A stretch of DNA of 7,688 bases from Planctomycetaceae bacterium (GTDB lineage Bacteria > Planctomycetota > Planctomycetia > Pirellulales > Thermoguttaceae): assembly GCA_031259095.1 (NCBI GenBank), contig JAIRLW010000071.1, positions 1 to 7,688 of the forward strand. Direction: 5' to 3'. Both the position numbers and the translations under genes were made by a program. Under the pieces are notes generated by a model that did not search any database, was not told the DNA's origin, and worked only from the letters and a program-made list of their open reading frames with translations. This document shows positions 1 to 5,309 of this stretch, one piece after another (positions within the stretch are counted from its first letter, which is position 1; each line of letters begins with the position of its first letter).

Positions 1-135
1 GAGGTTCGGATTTTTTGTGATTTATTGCTACTGAGGTTGTTTTGTTAAGAAAATTAGGCGTCAATGAGGTTGGTGAAAATGAAATCAAAATCTTTGTAAA
101 AATTCCACTGATATATTACTAATATTTTACTTCGG
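1..135. other. Window edge, no gene recognised
   Basis: This is the stretch downstream of the DUF6786-like gene. The only open stretch reaching the edge on the plus strand is about 15 codons and resembles nothing I know. No hairpin followed by a T run is visible on the minus strand, so no terminator can be placed for the leftward genes. Confidence 0.5.
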
Positions 136-1194
136 TCACTTCATCATTTTTTCATAAACCTGTTCGTATTCTACACCCAAAACTTCTTGCGCAAGATAAG
201 TTAACGTTCGCTTATCGGCGTTAATGTGCAACGTGTATTGATGAAGCGTTTGCGTTTCACCGTGCGGCAATTCGTGGATCAGGGACAAAAGATTAAATTC
301 ATAAAACTGGGCAAATTCCGCTTCACCGGGAAATGAAGGTCCATGGTTATAGGCACGAACCGTCTGATCTGATTCGTCCGAATAAGGCAACTCTAAATCA
401 AACGCAATAAGAGTGAGTGTTCCTTCACGAAAATCAAGCGCGCCAAGAATAGGTTTAACTCGTTTCCGGGATGCCGTTACCTGACAACGATATTTACCGT
501 CTGCGCGAAGCAACACTGCAGTCGGTGAAGTTGCCGACGGCAAAAGCCGTAAACGTCCATGCGGTGAAGAGCCGAAAAAATCAGTATCGATAGAGAATTC
601 CGACTCCGATTCCTTGACCGGTTGAAACGGAACAATCGCCACTGTACTCTGTCCACTGTTGAACATGCCCCGAATCTGAAGCGAAACAGGTTGACTCCAC
701 GATGGTGAACGAATCGCACTGTTCACAATAGAATTGACCGTTATAAAACCGACAAATGAAACATCCATCTGATCCAACGAAATTGCCGCCGCATTGCCAA
801 AAATAAGATAAATTTCATAACGATCCAACAAACGCACCGTCCGAATAATATCCAATTCGGCGTCATTTCCATGATCTGCGTTCAAGCGAACCGAACGACG
901 CATCCGAAGAACTGAAGGTTGCGGCAATGAATCAATAACAAACGTTCCAGATTCCGGCAAAAATATCAATTGATCTTCACCACCGTAAGAGTTGTAAAAC
1001 CAATCCGTTTTACCAGAGTCAATCGCTTTAACATTGACCAAGCCAAAACTACTGCCGTCAATCCCGTCACACGTACTCGTCATCACATTGCCGTTCCAGT
1101 CCGGGCAAATGACAATACGTCCGCCGATCTGATTATACAGTTCGTGGATTCGCGTTTTGGCTCCAAGATAATTGACAGCATCACGGTAAGACAC
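136..1194 (-). CDS. DUF6786-like protein of unknown function
   Basis: This 352-residue protein has no signal peptide or membrane segment, so it is probably cytoplasmic. Residues 34-90 carry the pattern I associate with DUF6786: NGNVMTSTCDG (34-44), then GSSFGLVN (47-54), then YGGEDQLIFLPESG (70-83). The rest is a run of alternating hydrophobic segments consistent with a beta-rich fold. The family is known mainly from Planctomycetes and Bacteroidetes and has no established function, so I assign none. The start is GTG at 1194-1192; there is an in-frame stop a few codons upstream and no clear Shine-Dalgarno. It lies 51 bases after accB on the same strand and could share its transcript, but the pairing does not reveal a role. 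The family call rests on remembered motifs only. Length appears complete. Confidence 0.62.
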   Translation of the reverse strand: MSYRDAVNYLGAKTRIHELYNQIGGRIVICPDWNGNVMTSTCDGIDGSSFGLVNVKAIDSGKTDWFYNSYGGEDQLIFLPESGTFVIDSLPQPSVLRMRRSVRLNADHGNDAELDIIRTVRLLDRYEIYLIFGNAAAISLDQMDVSFVGFITVNSIVNSAIRSPSWSQPVSLQIRGMFNSGQSTVAIVPFQPVKESESEFSIDTDFFGSSPHGRLRLLPSATSPTAVLLRADGKYRCQVTASRKRVKPILGALDFREGTLTLIAFDLELPYSDESDQTVRAYNHGPSFPGEAEFAQFYEFNLLSLIHELPHGETQTLHQYTLHINADKRTLTYLAQEVLGVEYEQVYEKMMK

Positions 1195-1245
1195 AAATTA
1201 TTAATTCGATTCAATTTCTCAACCGAAATCAACTAAAATACATGA

Positions 1246-1788
1246 TTATTCGTCTTTGACCACACGAAAAAGCGGTTTGCCAAATTCGACCGTTTCACCG
1301 TTTTTAGCAAGAATCGCGGTAATTTTCCCCGAACATTCCGCCTGAATTTCGTTATAAACTTTCATCGCCTCAATAATACAAACCGTTGTGTCCGCGTTGA
1401 CGGAATCGCCAACCTTAACAAACGGCGGAGTATCCGGTTTAGACGCGGCATAAAATGTCCCAACCATCGGACTTTTAATAATCTGAACATTTTTTTCGTC
1501 CGGCAAAACGGGAGTTAAATTCGACGCAACCGGAATCGTCGAAGCCGAAACCGCCGCAGTGGGAATTGAAACGGTCGAAGCCGGAGTTATGGTTGTCGGA
1601 ATGGCGGTTGTTGCCGGAATCGCTGTAACAGGAACTGTTGCGGTTGGAGTATTCCGTTTGAGTTGGATTCGCATGTCGCCTTGTTGAATATCGAGTTCGG
1701 TCAACTCGTTTTCCTGCATCAATGCAACAAGACGCTTGATACGCCGAATATCAAAAACATCGTTACCGTTATTGGAAAAATTCGCCAT
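1246..1788 (-). CDS. accB: Biotin carboxyl carrier protein of acetyl-CoA carboxylase
   Basis: AccB carries the biotin that is carboxylated by AccC and then donates CO2 to acetyl-CoA through AccA/AccD, the first step of fatty-acid synthesis in the cytoplasm. The 180 residues show the usual three parts. Residues 1-45 are the N-terminal segment ([20 protein letters not shown]). Residues 47-95 are a flexible linker rich in Ala, Thr, Pro and Val. Residues 100-180 are the biotinyl domain, with SPMVGTFY at 106-113 and the biotinylation motif EAMKV at 140-144, which makes K143 the biotinylated lysine. Start ATG at 1788-1786 fits the family; no Shine-Dalgarno is visible in the AT-rich leader. In many bacteria accC follows accB directly; here a DUF6786-like gene follows instead, so AccC must be encoded elsewhere. 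A family 2 palindrome (1833-1904) separates it from ridA, making a separate promoter or RNA processing possible. Confidence 0.95.
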   Translation of the reverse strand: MANFSNNGNDVFDIRRIKRLVALMQENELTELDIQQGDMRIQLKRNTPTATVPVTAIPATTAIPTTITPASTVSIPTAAVSASTIPVASNLTPVLPDEKNVQIIKSPMVGTFYAASKPDTPPFVKVGDSVNADTTVCIIEAMKVYNEIQAECSGKITAILAKNGETVEFGKPLFRVVKDE

Positions 1789-1832
1789 GATAATAATAAA
1801 ATTTTTCTTAAAAATTATTTATCCTTAAATTT

Positions 1833-1904
1833 GTTCCATTTGTCCTTATAGTCCCTAATGTCTCTATTAAGAGGGACGACAGGGACATTAAGGACAAATG
1901 GGAC
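1833..1904. repeat. Family 2 palindromic repeat, copy A (9-base units)
   Basis: Left-arm units begin with GTYC at 1833, 1842, 1851 and 1860, exactly 9 bases apart. Right-arm units end with GGAC at 1877, 1886, 1895 and 1904, again 9 bases apart. The outermost arms (1833-1848 and 1889-1904) pair with one mismatch, so the element would fold into a long hairpin. It ends one base from the ridA stop codon and lies between ridA and accB, where its transcript could slow or end transcription, or protect the 3' end; that role is inference. Related copies lie at 5088-5185 and 6871-6935. Confidence 0.85.
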
Positions 1905-1905
1905 G

Positions 1906-2298
1906 CTACACTTCGGCAATTAATTCGATTTCAATTTTCGCGCCGCGCGGCAATGCCGCAACCTGAACCGTACTTCGTGCGGGTCGGGCATTGCCGAGAT
2001 GTTTTTCGTAGATCGCATTCATCTTGCTAAAATCGGCAAGATCAGTTAGAAAAACAATTGTTTTTACGACACGGTTCCATGAAGTTCCTGCTTTTGCCAA
2101 AACAGCGTCGAGATTGTTGAGAACCTGCTGAGTTTGCTCTTCGATGGAACCTTCGATAAGTTCCATTGTTTCGGGAACTAAGGGAATTTGACCGGAAGTG
2201 AACAACAATCCCGGAGAAGTGAAAAATCCCGGGCTGATCACCCCTTGTGAATAAGGTCCGATAGCAGCGGGAGCGGATTTTGTAGTAATTGATTTCAT
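1906..2298 (-). CDS. ridA: RidA/YjgF/UK114 family reactive intermediate deaminase
   Basis: RidA proteins hydrolyse reactive enamine/imine intermediates released by PLP-dependent dehydratases, protecting other PLP enzymes; they act as cytoplasmic trimers. The 130 residues show family landmarks: GPYSQ at 14-18, FTSGQIPL at 33-40, NLDAVLAKAG at 62-71, RPARSTVQVAALPRGAKIEIE at 105-125. R108 corresponds to the substrate-carboxylate-binding arginine and E123 or E125 to the catalytic-site glutamate of the canonical members. Residues 22-34 contain a local doubling (SPGFFTSPGLLFTS) that makes the loop before the second strand about 5 residues longer than usual. Start ATG at 2298-2296 lies 3 bases after the thioredoxin stop, so the pair is almost certainly co-transcribed and translationally coupled; only a weak GAG precedes the start. 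The stop codon abuts a family 2 repeat. Confidence 0.92.
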   Translation of the reverse strand: MKSITTKSAPAAIGPYSQGVISPGFFTSPGLLFTSGQIPLVPETMELIEGSIEEQTQQVLNNLDAVLAKAGTSWNRVVKTIVFLTDLADFSKMNAIYEKHLGNARPARSTVQVAALPRGAKIEIELIAEV

Positions 2299-2301
2299 TT
2301 T

Positions 2302-2625
2302 TTACTCGATTTCGTCTAAAGCGTTTTGTAATTTATTTTTTGGTTGTGCGCCGACCATTCGCTCGACAACATTTCCTTTGTTGAAGAACAGAAGAGTTGG
2401 AAGCATTTCGACACTGAATCTTGCTCCGATTTGTGGGAATTGCGCGATATTAACTTTAGCGATTTTGGCGTCGCCGACATTTTCTTTGGCAAGTTCTTCT
2501 AAAACAGGGGCAAGCATTCGACAGGGTCCGCAAGATGGAGACCAAAAATCAACCAAAACGGGAATGGTGGATTTCAAAACATTCCGGTCAAAATCGGTTT
2601 CCGTCAACTCCAAAATTGATTCCAT
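2302..2625 (-). CDS. trxA: Thioredoxin
   Basis: A 107-residue single-domain thioredoxin, the usual length, acting as a cytoplasmic disulfide reductant recycled by thioredoxin reductase. It has the buried Asp in VLVDFW (D26), the active site SCGPC with redox cysteines C32 and C35, and the cis-proline in EMLPTLLFF (P76). The residue before the first cysteine is Ser (S31) instead of the near-universal Trp, and the segment before that is WSPS instead of WAxW; this could shift redox potential or partner choice. The frame is open further upstream to a TTG at 2646, but I choose ATG at 2625-2623 because AGAAGGA lies 9 bases ahead of it and the resulting N-terminus (MESILELTETDF) matches the family. 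It heads a two-gene unit with ridA, from a promoter near 2857-2884. Confidence 0.93.
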   Translation of the reverse strand: MESILELTETDFDRNVLKSTIPVLVDFWSPSCGPCRMLAPVLEELAKENVGDAKIAKVNIAQFPQIGARFSVEMLPTLLFFNKGNVVERMVGAQPKNKLQNALDEIE

Positions 2626-2634
2626 ATTGGTCAT

Positions 2635-2641
2635 TCCTTCT
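2635..2641 (-). promoter_or_regulatory. Ribosome binding site of thioredoxin
   Basis: AGAAGGA on the minus strand with a 9-base gap to ATG at 2625. It directly touches the alternative ATG at 2634 and lies inside the longer TTG-started reading, so it decides in favour of the shorter start. Confidence 0.75.
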
Positions 2642-2686
2642 ACCAATGGGTTAAAAATTAAAAAATTCTGACATAAACAAAATAAA

Positions 2687-2794
2687 GGGAACTTCTAAAA
2701 ACTTATTTCTTCACAGACTAAAATCGACCAAAATCGACCAAAATCGATTTTAGTCGATTTCGGTCGATCAAAAAATGAGTTTTTAGAAGTTGCC
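2687..2794. repeat. Family 1 MITE-like palindromic element, copy A
   Basis: The terminal inverted repeats are GGGAACTTCTAAAAACT (2687-2703) and AGTTTTTAGAAGTTGCC (2778-2794), 16 of 17 positions complementary. Inside is a second inverted repeat, GACTAAAATCGA (2716-2727) against TCGATTTTAGTC (2744-2755), and a short direct repeat of AAATCGACCA (2721-2740, plus part of a third unit). No coding capacity. If the promoter at 2857-2884 is right, this element lies within the thioredoxin mRNA leader. Confidence 0.9.
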
Positions 2795-2856
2795 TAAACA
2801 CTAAGTCGAAAGGCGTGAATGGGTAAAAACCCGCAACTTCAACCTTCAGGATTACG

Positions 2857-2884
2857 ATTGTATTAGTTTTATCTGGTTTGACAA
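2857..2884 (-). promoter_or_regulatory. Probable sigma70-type promoter for trxA-ridA
   Basis: On the minus strand, TTGTCA (2884-2879) is followed after 16 bases by TACAAT (2862-2857). Each box differs from consensus by one base. Transcription would start near 2850, giving a leader of about 225 bases that contains the small hairpin GGGT-AAAA-ACCC (2821-2832) and the whole family 1 copy A. No experimental support is available from sequence alone. Confidence 0.5.
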
Positions 2885-3053
2885 GATGTTAAAAACATTT
2901 TAAGAGTGAGAAGAACGTATTCTCGTTAAAATCTGTAGTGAGACGGAGAAAATAAGTAAAAAAATCAAAATATTCTAAATAAAATTTTGTCTTTTCCGAT
3001 TTTGTAGTCTATTTTATTCATAAAGCATTTCAATTGATTAATATTAAATCAAA
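2885..3053. other. AT-rich intergenic stretch without a gene
   Basis: This part of the divergent region between thioredoxin and the Cys-rich gene has no ORF with a ribosome binding site. It holds a small hairpin, GAGAA (2908-2912) with TTCTC (2920-2924), and a near-palindrome TTGATTAATATTAAATCAA (3035-3053) immediately before the family 1 copy B. Nothing else is recognised. Confidence 0.5.
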
Positions 3054-3151
3054 GGAAACTTCTAAAAACTTCGACTGAAATTGACCAAAATTGATTTTAG
3101 TCGAATTGAGTCGATTTTGGTCGAGCAAAAAACAAGTTTTTAGAAGTTGCC
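3054..3151. repeat. Family 1 MITE-like palindromic element, copy B
   Basis: The ends are GGAAACTTCTAAAAACTT (3054-3071) and AAGTTTTTAGAAGTTGCC (3134-3151). The interior is made of TCGATTTTRG-like stretches and their complements, so nearly the whole 98 bases can fold back. It is followed by CTAAA-type sequence like copy A, but a clean target-site duplication is not evident. It sits upstream of the Cys-rich gene leader. Confidence 0.9.
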
Positions 3152-3182
3152 TAAAATTAAATGATTTGCTCAAACATTACCA

Positions 3183-3259
3183 TTGAAGTCGGAAATATTT
3201 GGTCGAAACCAAATGTTCTAGCGATTGTGTGTAATCGTGCGACGGGTTTCCGACGTCAG
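3183..3259 (+). promoter_or_regulatory. Possible three-way-junction RNA leader of the Cys-rich gene
   Basis: The stretch just before the Cys-rich gene can fold into a compact three-stem shape. The closing stem P1 pairs 3183-3195 with 3247-3259: GTCGGAAA (3188-3195) against TTTCCGAC (3247-3254), then one A-G mismatch, then TGA/TCA and a G-U pair. P2 is ATTTGGT (3197-3203), loop CGAA, ACCAAAT (3208-3214). P3 is CGATT (3222-3226), loop GTGTGT, AATCG (3233-3237), extendable by a G-U pair. The ribosome binding site starts 18 bases after P1. I recognise no known riboswitch class. It could be a cis-regulatory RNA or a chance fold. Confidence 0.42.
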
Positions 3260-3276
3260 CAGTTTCCACCTTTTTT

Positions 3277-3283
3277 GAAGGAG
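3277..3283 (+). promoter_or_regulatory. Ribosome binding site of the Cys-rich gene
   Basis: GAAGGAG followed by a 10-base gap to ATG at 3294. It is one of the few strong Shine-Dalgarno sequences in the window and fixes the start, consistent with the signal peptide beginning MKKLL. Confidence 0.8.
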
Positions 3284-3293
3284 AAAATTACAG

Positions 3294-3851
3294 ATGAAAA
3301 AGTTATTGGCTCTTGCAATCGTTGTTTCGTTGGGGTTTGTTATGAACAACGTGAGTATTGCTGCGCAGGAAGCGGTTGCAACGTTCGCGGCAACAAGCGA
3401 AACCAGTGTTCAGGAAGAATCCGGAGTGGCGGCAACAAACGTTGTTGAAGGAGTACAAGCGGATTGTATTCCGGTTCCGCGTCCATGTCCATTCCGTCCG
3501 TTTGTTCGTCGTGCCTGCACGCCGTGTGTTGCTAATCCGTGCAATCCGTGCAATCCTTGTCCGCCGCAACCTCCGGTTTGTGCGCTGGCGCCGCGTAAAC
3601 TGTGTGGTGCGCCGATTCAACCGCCATGTCAGGCTGAACCGTTTGTGGGTCAGTATGCCGATCCGTGTGGTTACGGTTATTCCGGATATCGCCCCTCGCC
3701 CATTCGGAATTTCTTTGCACGCCTGTTCTCAAGATTACACGACCACGATTCCTATTATGGATACGGATATGGATGTCCTGAATTTGGTTACGGCGTTGAA
3801 TACCCGCATCCTTGCCCGTGTGAACACAACCACAATGAAACACAACCATAA
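3294..3851 (+). CDS. Secreted Cys/Pro/His-rich protein, function unknown
   Basis: A 185-residue protein with a typical Sec signal peptide: MKK, a hydrophobic core at 4-17, and likely cleavage around residues 23-24 (VSIAA/QEA). The mature part starts with an Ala/Thr/Glu-rich stretch (25-55), then a Cys-Pro segment (57-112) with xPC units including three NPC in tandem. Next comes a Tyr/Gly-rich part (about 117-133), a basic amphipathic stretch around FFARLFSRL, and a tail rich in His, Cys and Tyr (HDHD, PHPCPCEHNHN). I count 14 cysteines, all in the mature part. This composition suggests a disulfide-crosslinked envelope protein or a metal-binding one; neither is proven. Pirellulaceae genomes carry many such lineage-specific secreted proteins. 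It is monocistronic: own leader, strong ribosome binding site and a terminator 42 bases after the stop. Confidence 0.82.
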   Translation: MKKLLALAIVVSLGFVMNNVSIAAQEAVATFAATSETSVQEESGVAATNVVEGVQADCIPVPRPCPFRPFVRRACTPCVANPCNPCNPCPPQPPVCALAPRKLCGAPIQPPCQAEPFVGQYADPCGYGYSGYRPSPIRNFFARLFSRLHDHDSYYGYGYGCPEFGYGVEYPHPCPCEHNHNETQP

Positions 3852-3892
3852 TTAATTGGATTGGTTCTTAATTTGATGATCTCTCAATGTTG

Positions 3893-3931
3893 ACCGGTAT
3901 TTCAAATAGTTTTTGAAATACCGGTTTTTTT
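3893..3931 (+). terminator. Strong intrinsic terminator of the Cys-rich gene
   Basis: A perfect 14-bp stem (ACCGGTATTTCAAA, 3893-3906, with 3912-3925), a 5-base loop and seven T (3925-3931). The stem has no mismatches. It lacks a matching T run for the other strand, so it mainly ends rightward transcription. Confidence 0.92.
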
Positions 3932-3968
3932 GTATCCTGACGATGCTTGAAAATAACTTATTACTCAA

Positions 3969-4055
3969 GGGAACTCTAAAAACTTCGACAGAAATCGATT
4001 TTAGTCGAATTGGGTCGATTTCAGTCGATCAAAAAACAAGTTTTTAGAAGTTCCC
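3969..4055. repeat. Family 1 MITE-like palindromic element, copy C
   Basis: The ends are GGGAACTCTAAAAACTT (3969-3985, one T fewer than the others) and AAGTTTTTAGAAGTTCCC (4038-4055). At 87 bases it is the shortest copy; it lacks part of the interior seen in A and B but keeps ATCGATTTTAGTCGAATT. It lies between the 3' ends of the convergent Cys-rich and response regulator genes, 17 bases past the regulator's stop, so it could also act as that gene's transcript end. Confidence 0.9.
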
Positions 4056-4072
4056 AAACAGCCAAGAACTGC

Positions 4073-4792
4073 TTACAGTTGAAACCTGTAACCGACGCCC
4101 CGCACTGTTTCAATCAAATTCCGCGCGGAACCGAGTTTACTGCGAAGCGATGTTAAATGGACGTCAATGGTTCGGTCAGTAACAATAGAGTCATTACCAA
4201 TGGCTTCATCAATCAATTGATTACGGGTCAACACACGTCCCTTCGACGCAATCAACGCCAGAAGTAAACGGTATTCTGTACTGGTTAATGCAACAAGTTT
4301 GTCTTCAATGAAAACGCGATAACGTTTTATATCAATTCGGATGGATCCGATAACAATAAAATCTTCCGAATCATCTTTTTTTTTCTCGATATTGGGTTTA
4401 TTTTCTTCGTGATTTGGTTTGGAACGTCGGAGTAGCGCGTTGACTCTTGCCATAAGAACCGACATATTGAACGGTTTACTCAAATAATCATCGGCGCCGC
4501 GTTCGAGACCGACCACCACATCATTTTCTTCGCCGAGCGCGCTGACAATCAAAATGGGTATTTTGGCGAGATTTTGATTATTTCGGATTCGTTTTAAAAC
4601 TTCCAGACCGCTGATTCCGGGAAGCATCAAATCAAGAAGAATCAGATCGGGTTTGTGTTCCTCTAACTGTTGGAGGGCAAGTTCGCCTGATTCCGCTGTA
4701 AAAACAGCGAATCCCCGACTTTCCAAACGAAGACGAACCATCGAAAGAATATCTTTTTCGTCTTCAATAACAAGAATATGTTCTTTAGACAT
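4073..4792 (-). CDS. OmpR/PhoB-family response regulator
   Basis: A 239-residue two-component transcription factor. Residues 1-120 form the receiver domain: acidic pair D11/E12, phosphoacceptor D54 in LILLDLMLPG, S84, Y103 and K106 in DDYLSKPF. Residues about 145-239 form the winged-helix DNA-binding domain, with LTSTEYRLLLALI, the recognition region DRTIDVHLTSLRSKLG and the terminal TVRGVGYRFQL. Between them is a charged Lys/Glu/Asn linker. All catalytic residues are present. The frame is open 51 codons further upstream, but residues there (MNQAVLIYPCFKTIRAG) match no receiver domain and a candidate promoter lies inside, so I start at ATG 4792-4790. AGGA touches that start codon without spacing, so initiation is weak or unusual. 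No histidine kinase gene adjoins it; target and signal are unknown. Confidence 0.93.
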   Translation of the reverse strand: MSKEHILVIEDEKDILSMVRLRLESRGFAVFTAESGELALQQLEEHKPDLILLDLMLPGISGLEVLKRIRNNQNLAKIPILIVSALGEENDVVVGLERGADDYLSKPFNMSVLMARVNALLRRSKPNHEENKPNIEKKKDDSEDFIVIGSIRIDIKRYRVFIEDKLVALTSTEYRLLLALIASKGRVLTRNQLIDEAIGNDSIVTDRTIDVHLTSLRSKLGSARNLIETVRGVGYRFQL

Positions 4793-4827
4793 TCCTAAAA
4801 CTAAAAAATGATCACCATTCAAATAAT

Positions 4828-4857
4828 ATACAAAATATAAAATATAGGAATTGACAA
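4828..4857 (-). promoter_or_regulatory. Candidate promoter of the response regulator
   Basis: On the minus strand TTGTCA (4857-4852) is followed after 18 bases by TTGTAT (4833-4828); a TATATT lies a few bases further on. The surrounding DNA is very AT-rich, so the minus-10 box is uncertain. If real, transcription starts about 30 bases before ATG 4792, which rules out the longer upstream reading. Confidence 0.33.
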
Positions 4858-5034
4858 GGGTTATTACGGACGGTTGCCTATTTATTTTCGGTAATCCGGC
4901 GCGAATGGTTTTAAAACATGGATAAATTAAAACCGCCTGATTCAATAACCAAATTCCGGTTCCTATTTTATCATCTTTTCAATATCAGATATAGAGTCAA
5001 CCACATTGAGAGAGATAAAAAAATTCCTTAAATA

Positions 5035-5085
5035 AGGTAGGCGACACTATCAGGTAGGCGACGTTTCGCCGAAACATCGCTTACC
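5035..5085. repeat. Family 3 hairpin repeat, left segment
   Basis: AGGTAGGCGAC occurs twice (5035-5045 and 5052-5062). The second is followed by the palindrome ACGTTTCGCCGAAACAT (5061-5077) and then CGCTTACCT, which pairs back toward AGGTAGGCG. The 18-base GTTTCGCCGAAACATCGC (5063-5080) is identical to 6972-6989. It borders family 2 copy B directly. Confidence 0.8.
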
Positions 5086-5087
5086 TC

Positions 5088-5185
5088 TTGTCCCAACAGT
5101 CCTTATTGTCCCATTTGTCCCTAACATTTTTTCCGTGAAGGGACATTAGGGACGAATGGGACACGAATGGGACATGATGGGACAA
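5088..5185. repeat. Family 2 palindromic repeat, copy B (9-base units)
   Basis: Left-arm units begin with GTCC at 5090, 5099, 5108 and 5117, exactly 9 bases apart. Right-arm GGAC ends fall at 5144, 5153 and 5162 (9 apart), then at 5173 and 5183 (11 and 10 apart). GTCCCATTTGTCCCTAA (5108-5124) pairs with 5146-5162 with a single mismatch, and TTGTCCCA (5088-5095) pairs with TGGGACAA (5178-5185). It is the largest copy and is nested between two family 3 segments. Confidence 0.88.
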
Positions 5186-5215
5186 CATTTTCCATCATCA
5201 ACGCTAAAGGCAACG

Positions 5216-5268
5216 CAACCTTTCAGCGAAAGGTTGCCTATCTGATAAGATTGCCTACCTCTACCTAA
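5216..5268. repeat. Family 3 hairpin repeat, right segment
   Basis: CAACCTTTCAGCGAAAGGTTG (5216-5236) is a perfect 9-bp stem with an AGC loop. It continues into GCCTA, a short spacer and ATTGCCTACCTCTACCT (5252-5268), which is the inverted counterpart of the AGGTAGGCGAC units at 5035-5062. Together the two segments look like one palindromic element interrupted by, or fused with, family 2 copy B. Confidence 0.75.
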
Positions 5269-5285
5269 AAAAGGTGAAACGATCT

Positions 5286-5304
5286 GGCATTTTTAGCAGT
5301 TCCC
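5286..5304. repeat. Solo terminal repeat of family 1
   Basis: GGCATTTTTAGCAGTTCCC resembles the right end of family 1 (AAGTTTTTAGAAGTTCCC); the last 17 bases match at 14 positions. No opposite end is visible within 100 bases on the left, so this is a solo end or remnant. It ends 5 bases from the stop codon of the truncated helicase. Confidence 0.6.
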
Positions 5305-5309
5305 TATTT

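Noticed and set aside
2626..2646. Upstream TTG start of thioredoxin adding 7 residues
   Set aside because: The ribosome binding site AGAAGGA lies inside this extension and is correctly spaced for ATG at 2625.
2878..2906. Plus-strand promoter beginning with TTGACA at 2878
   Set aside because: The box overlaps the minus-strand TTGTCA and no good minus-10 box follows at 16-18 bases; the nearest gene on that strand is over 400 bases away.
3183..3259. Assignment of the leader to a known riboswitch class (purine, TPP)
   Set aside because: The junction and loop sequences lack the conserved bases of those classes.
3161..3448. 95-codon plus-strand open frame overlapping the Cys-rich gene
   Set aside because: It covers the putative structured leader, has no ribosome binding site and overlaps the signal-peptide gene in another frame; the gene at 3294 explains the region.
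2681..4060. Target-site duplications around family 1 elements
   Set aside because: TAAA flanks copy A on both sides, but copies B and C do not show a matching pair, so chance in AT-rich DNA is as likely.
4793..4945. 51-codon upstream extension of the response regulator
   Set aside because: Its residues do not belong to a receiver domain, a likely promoter lies inside it, and MSKEHILVIEDE is the normal beginning of this family.
5035..5305. CRISPR array
   Set aside because: Repeats here are palindromic and differ in length and spacing; there are no equal-length unique spacers and no cas genes.
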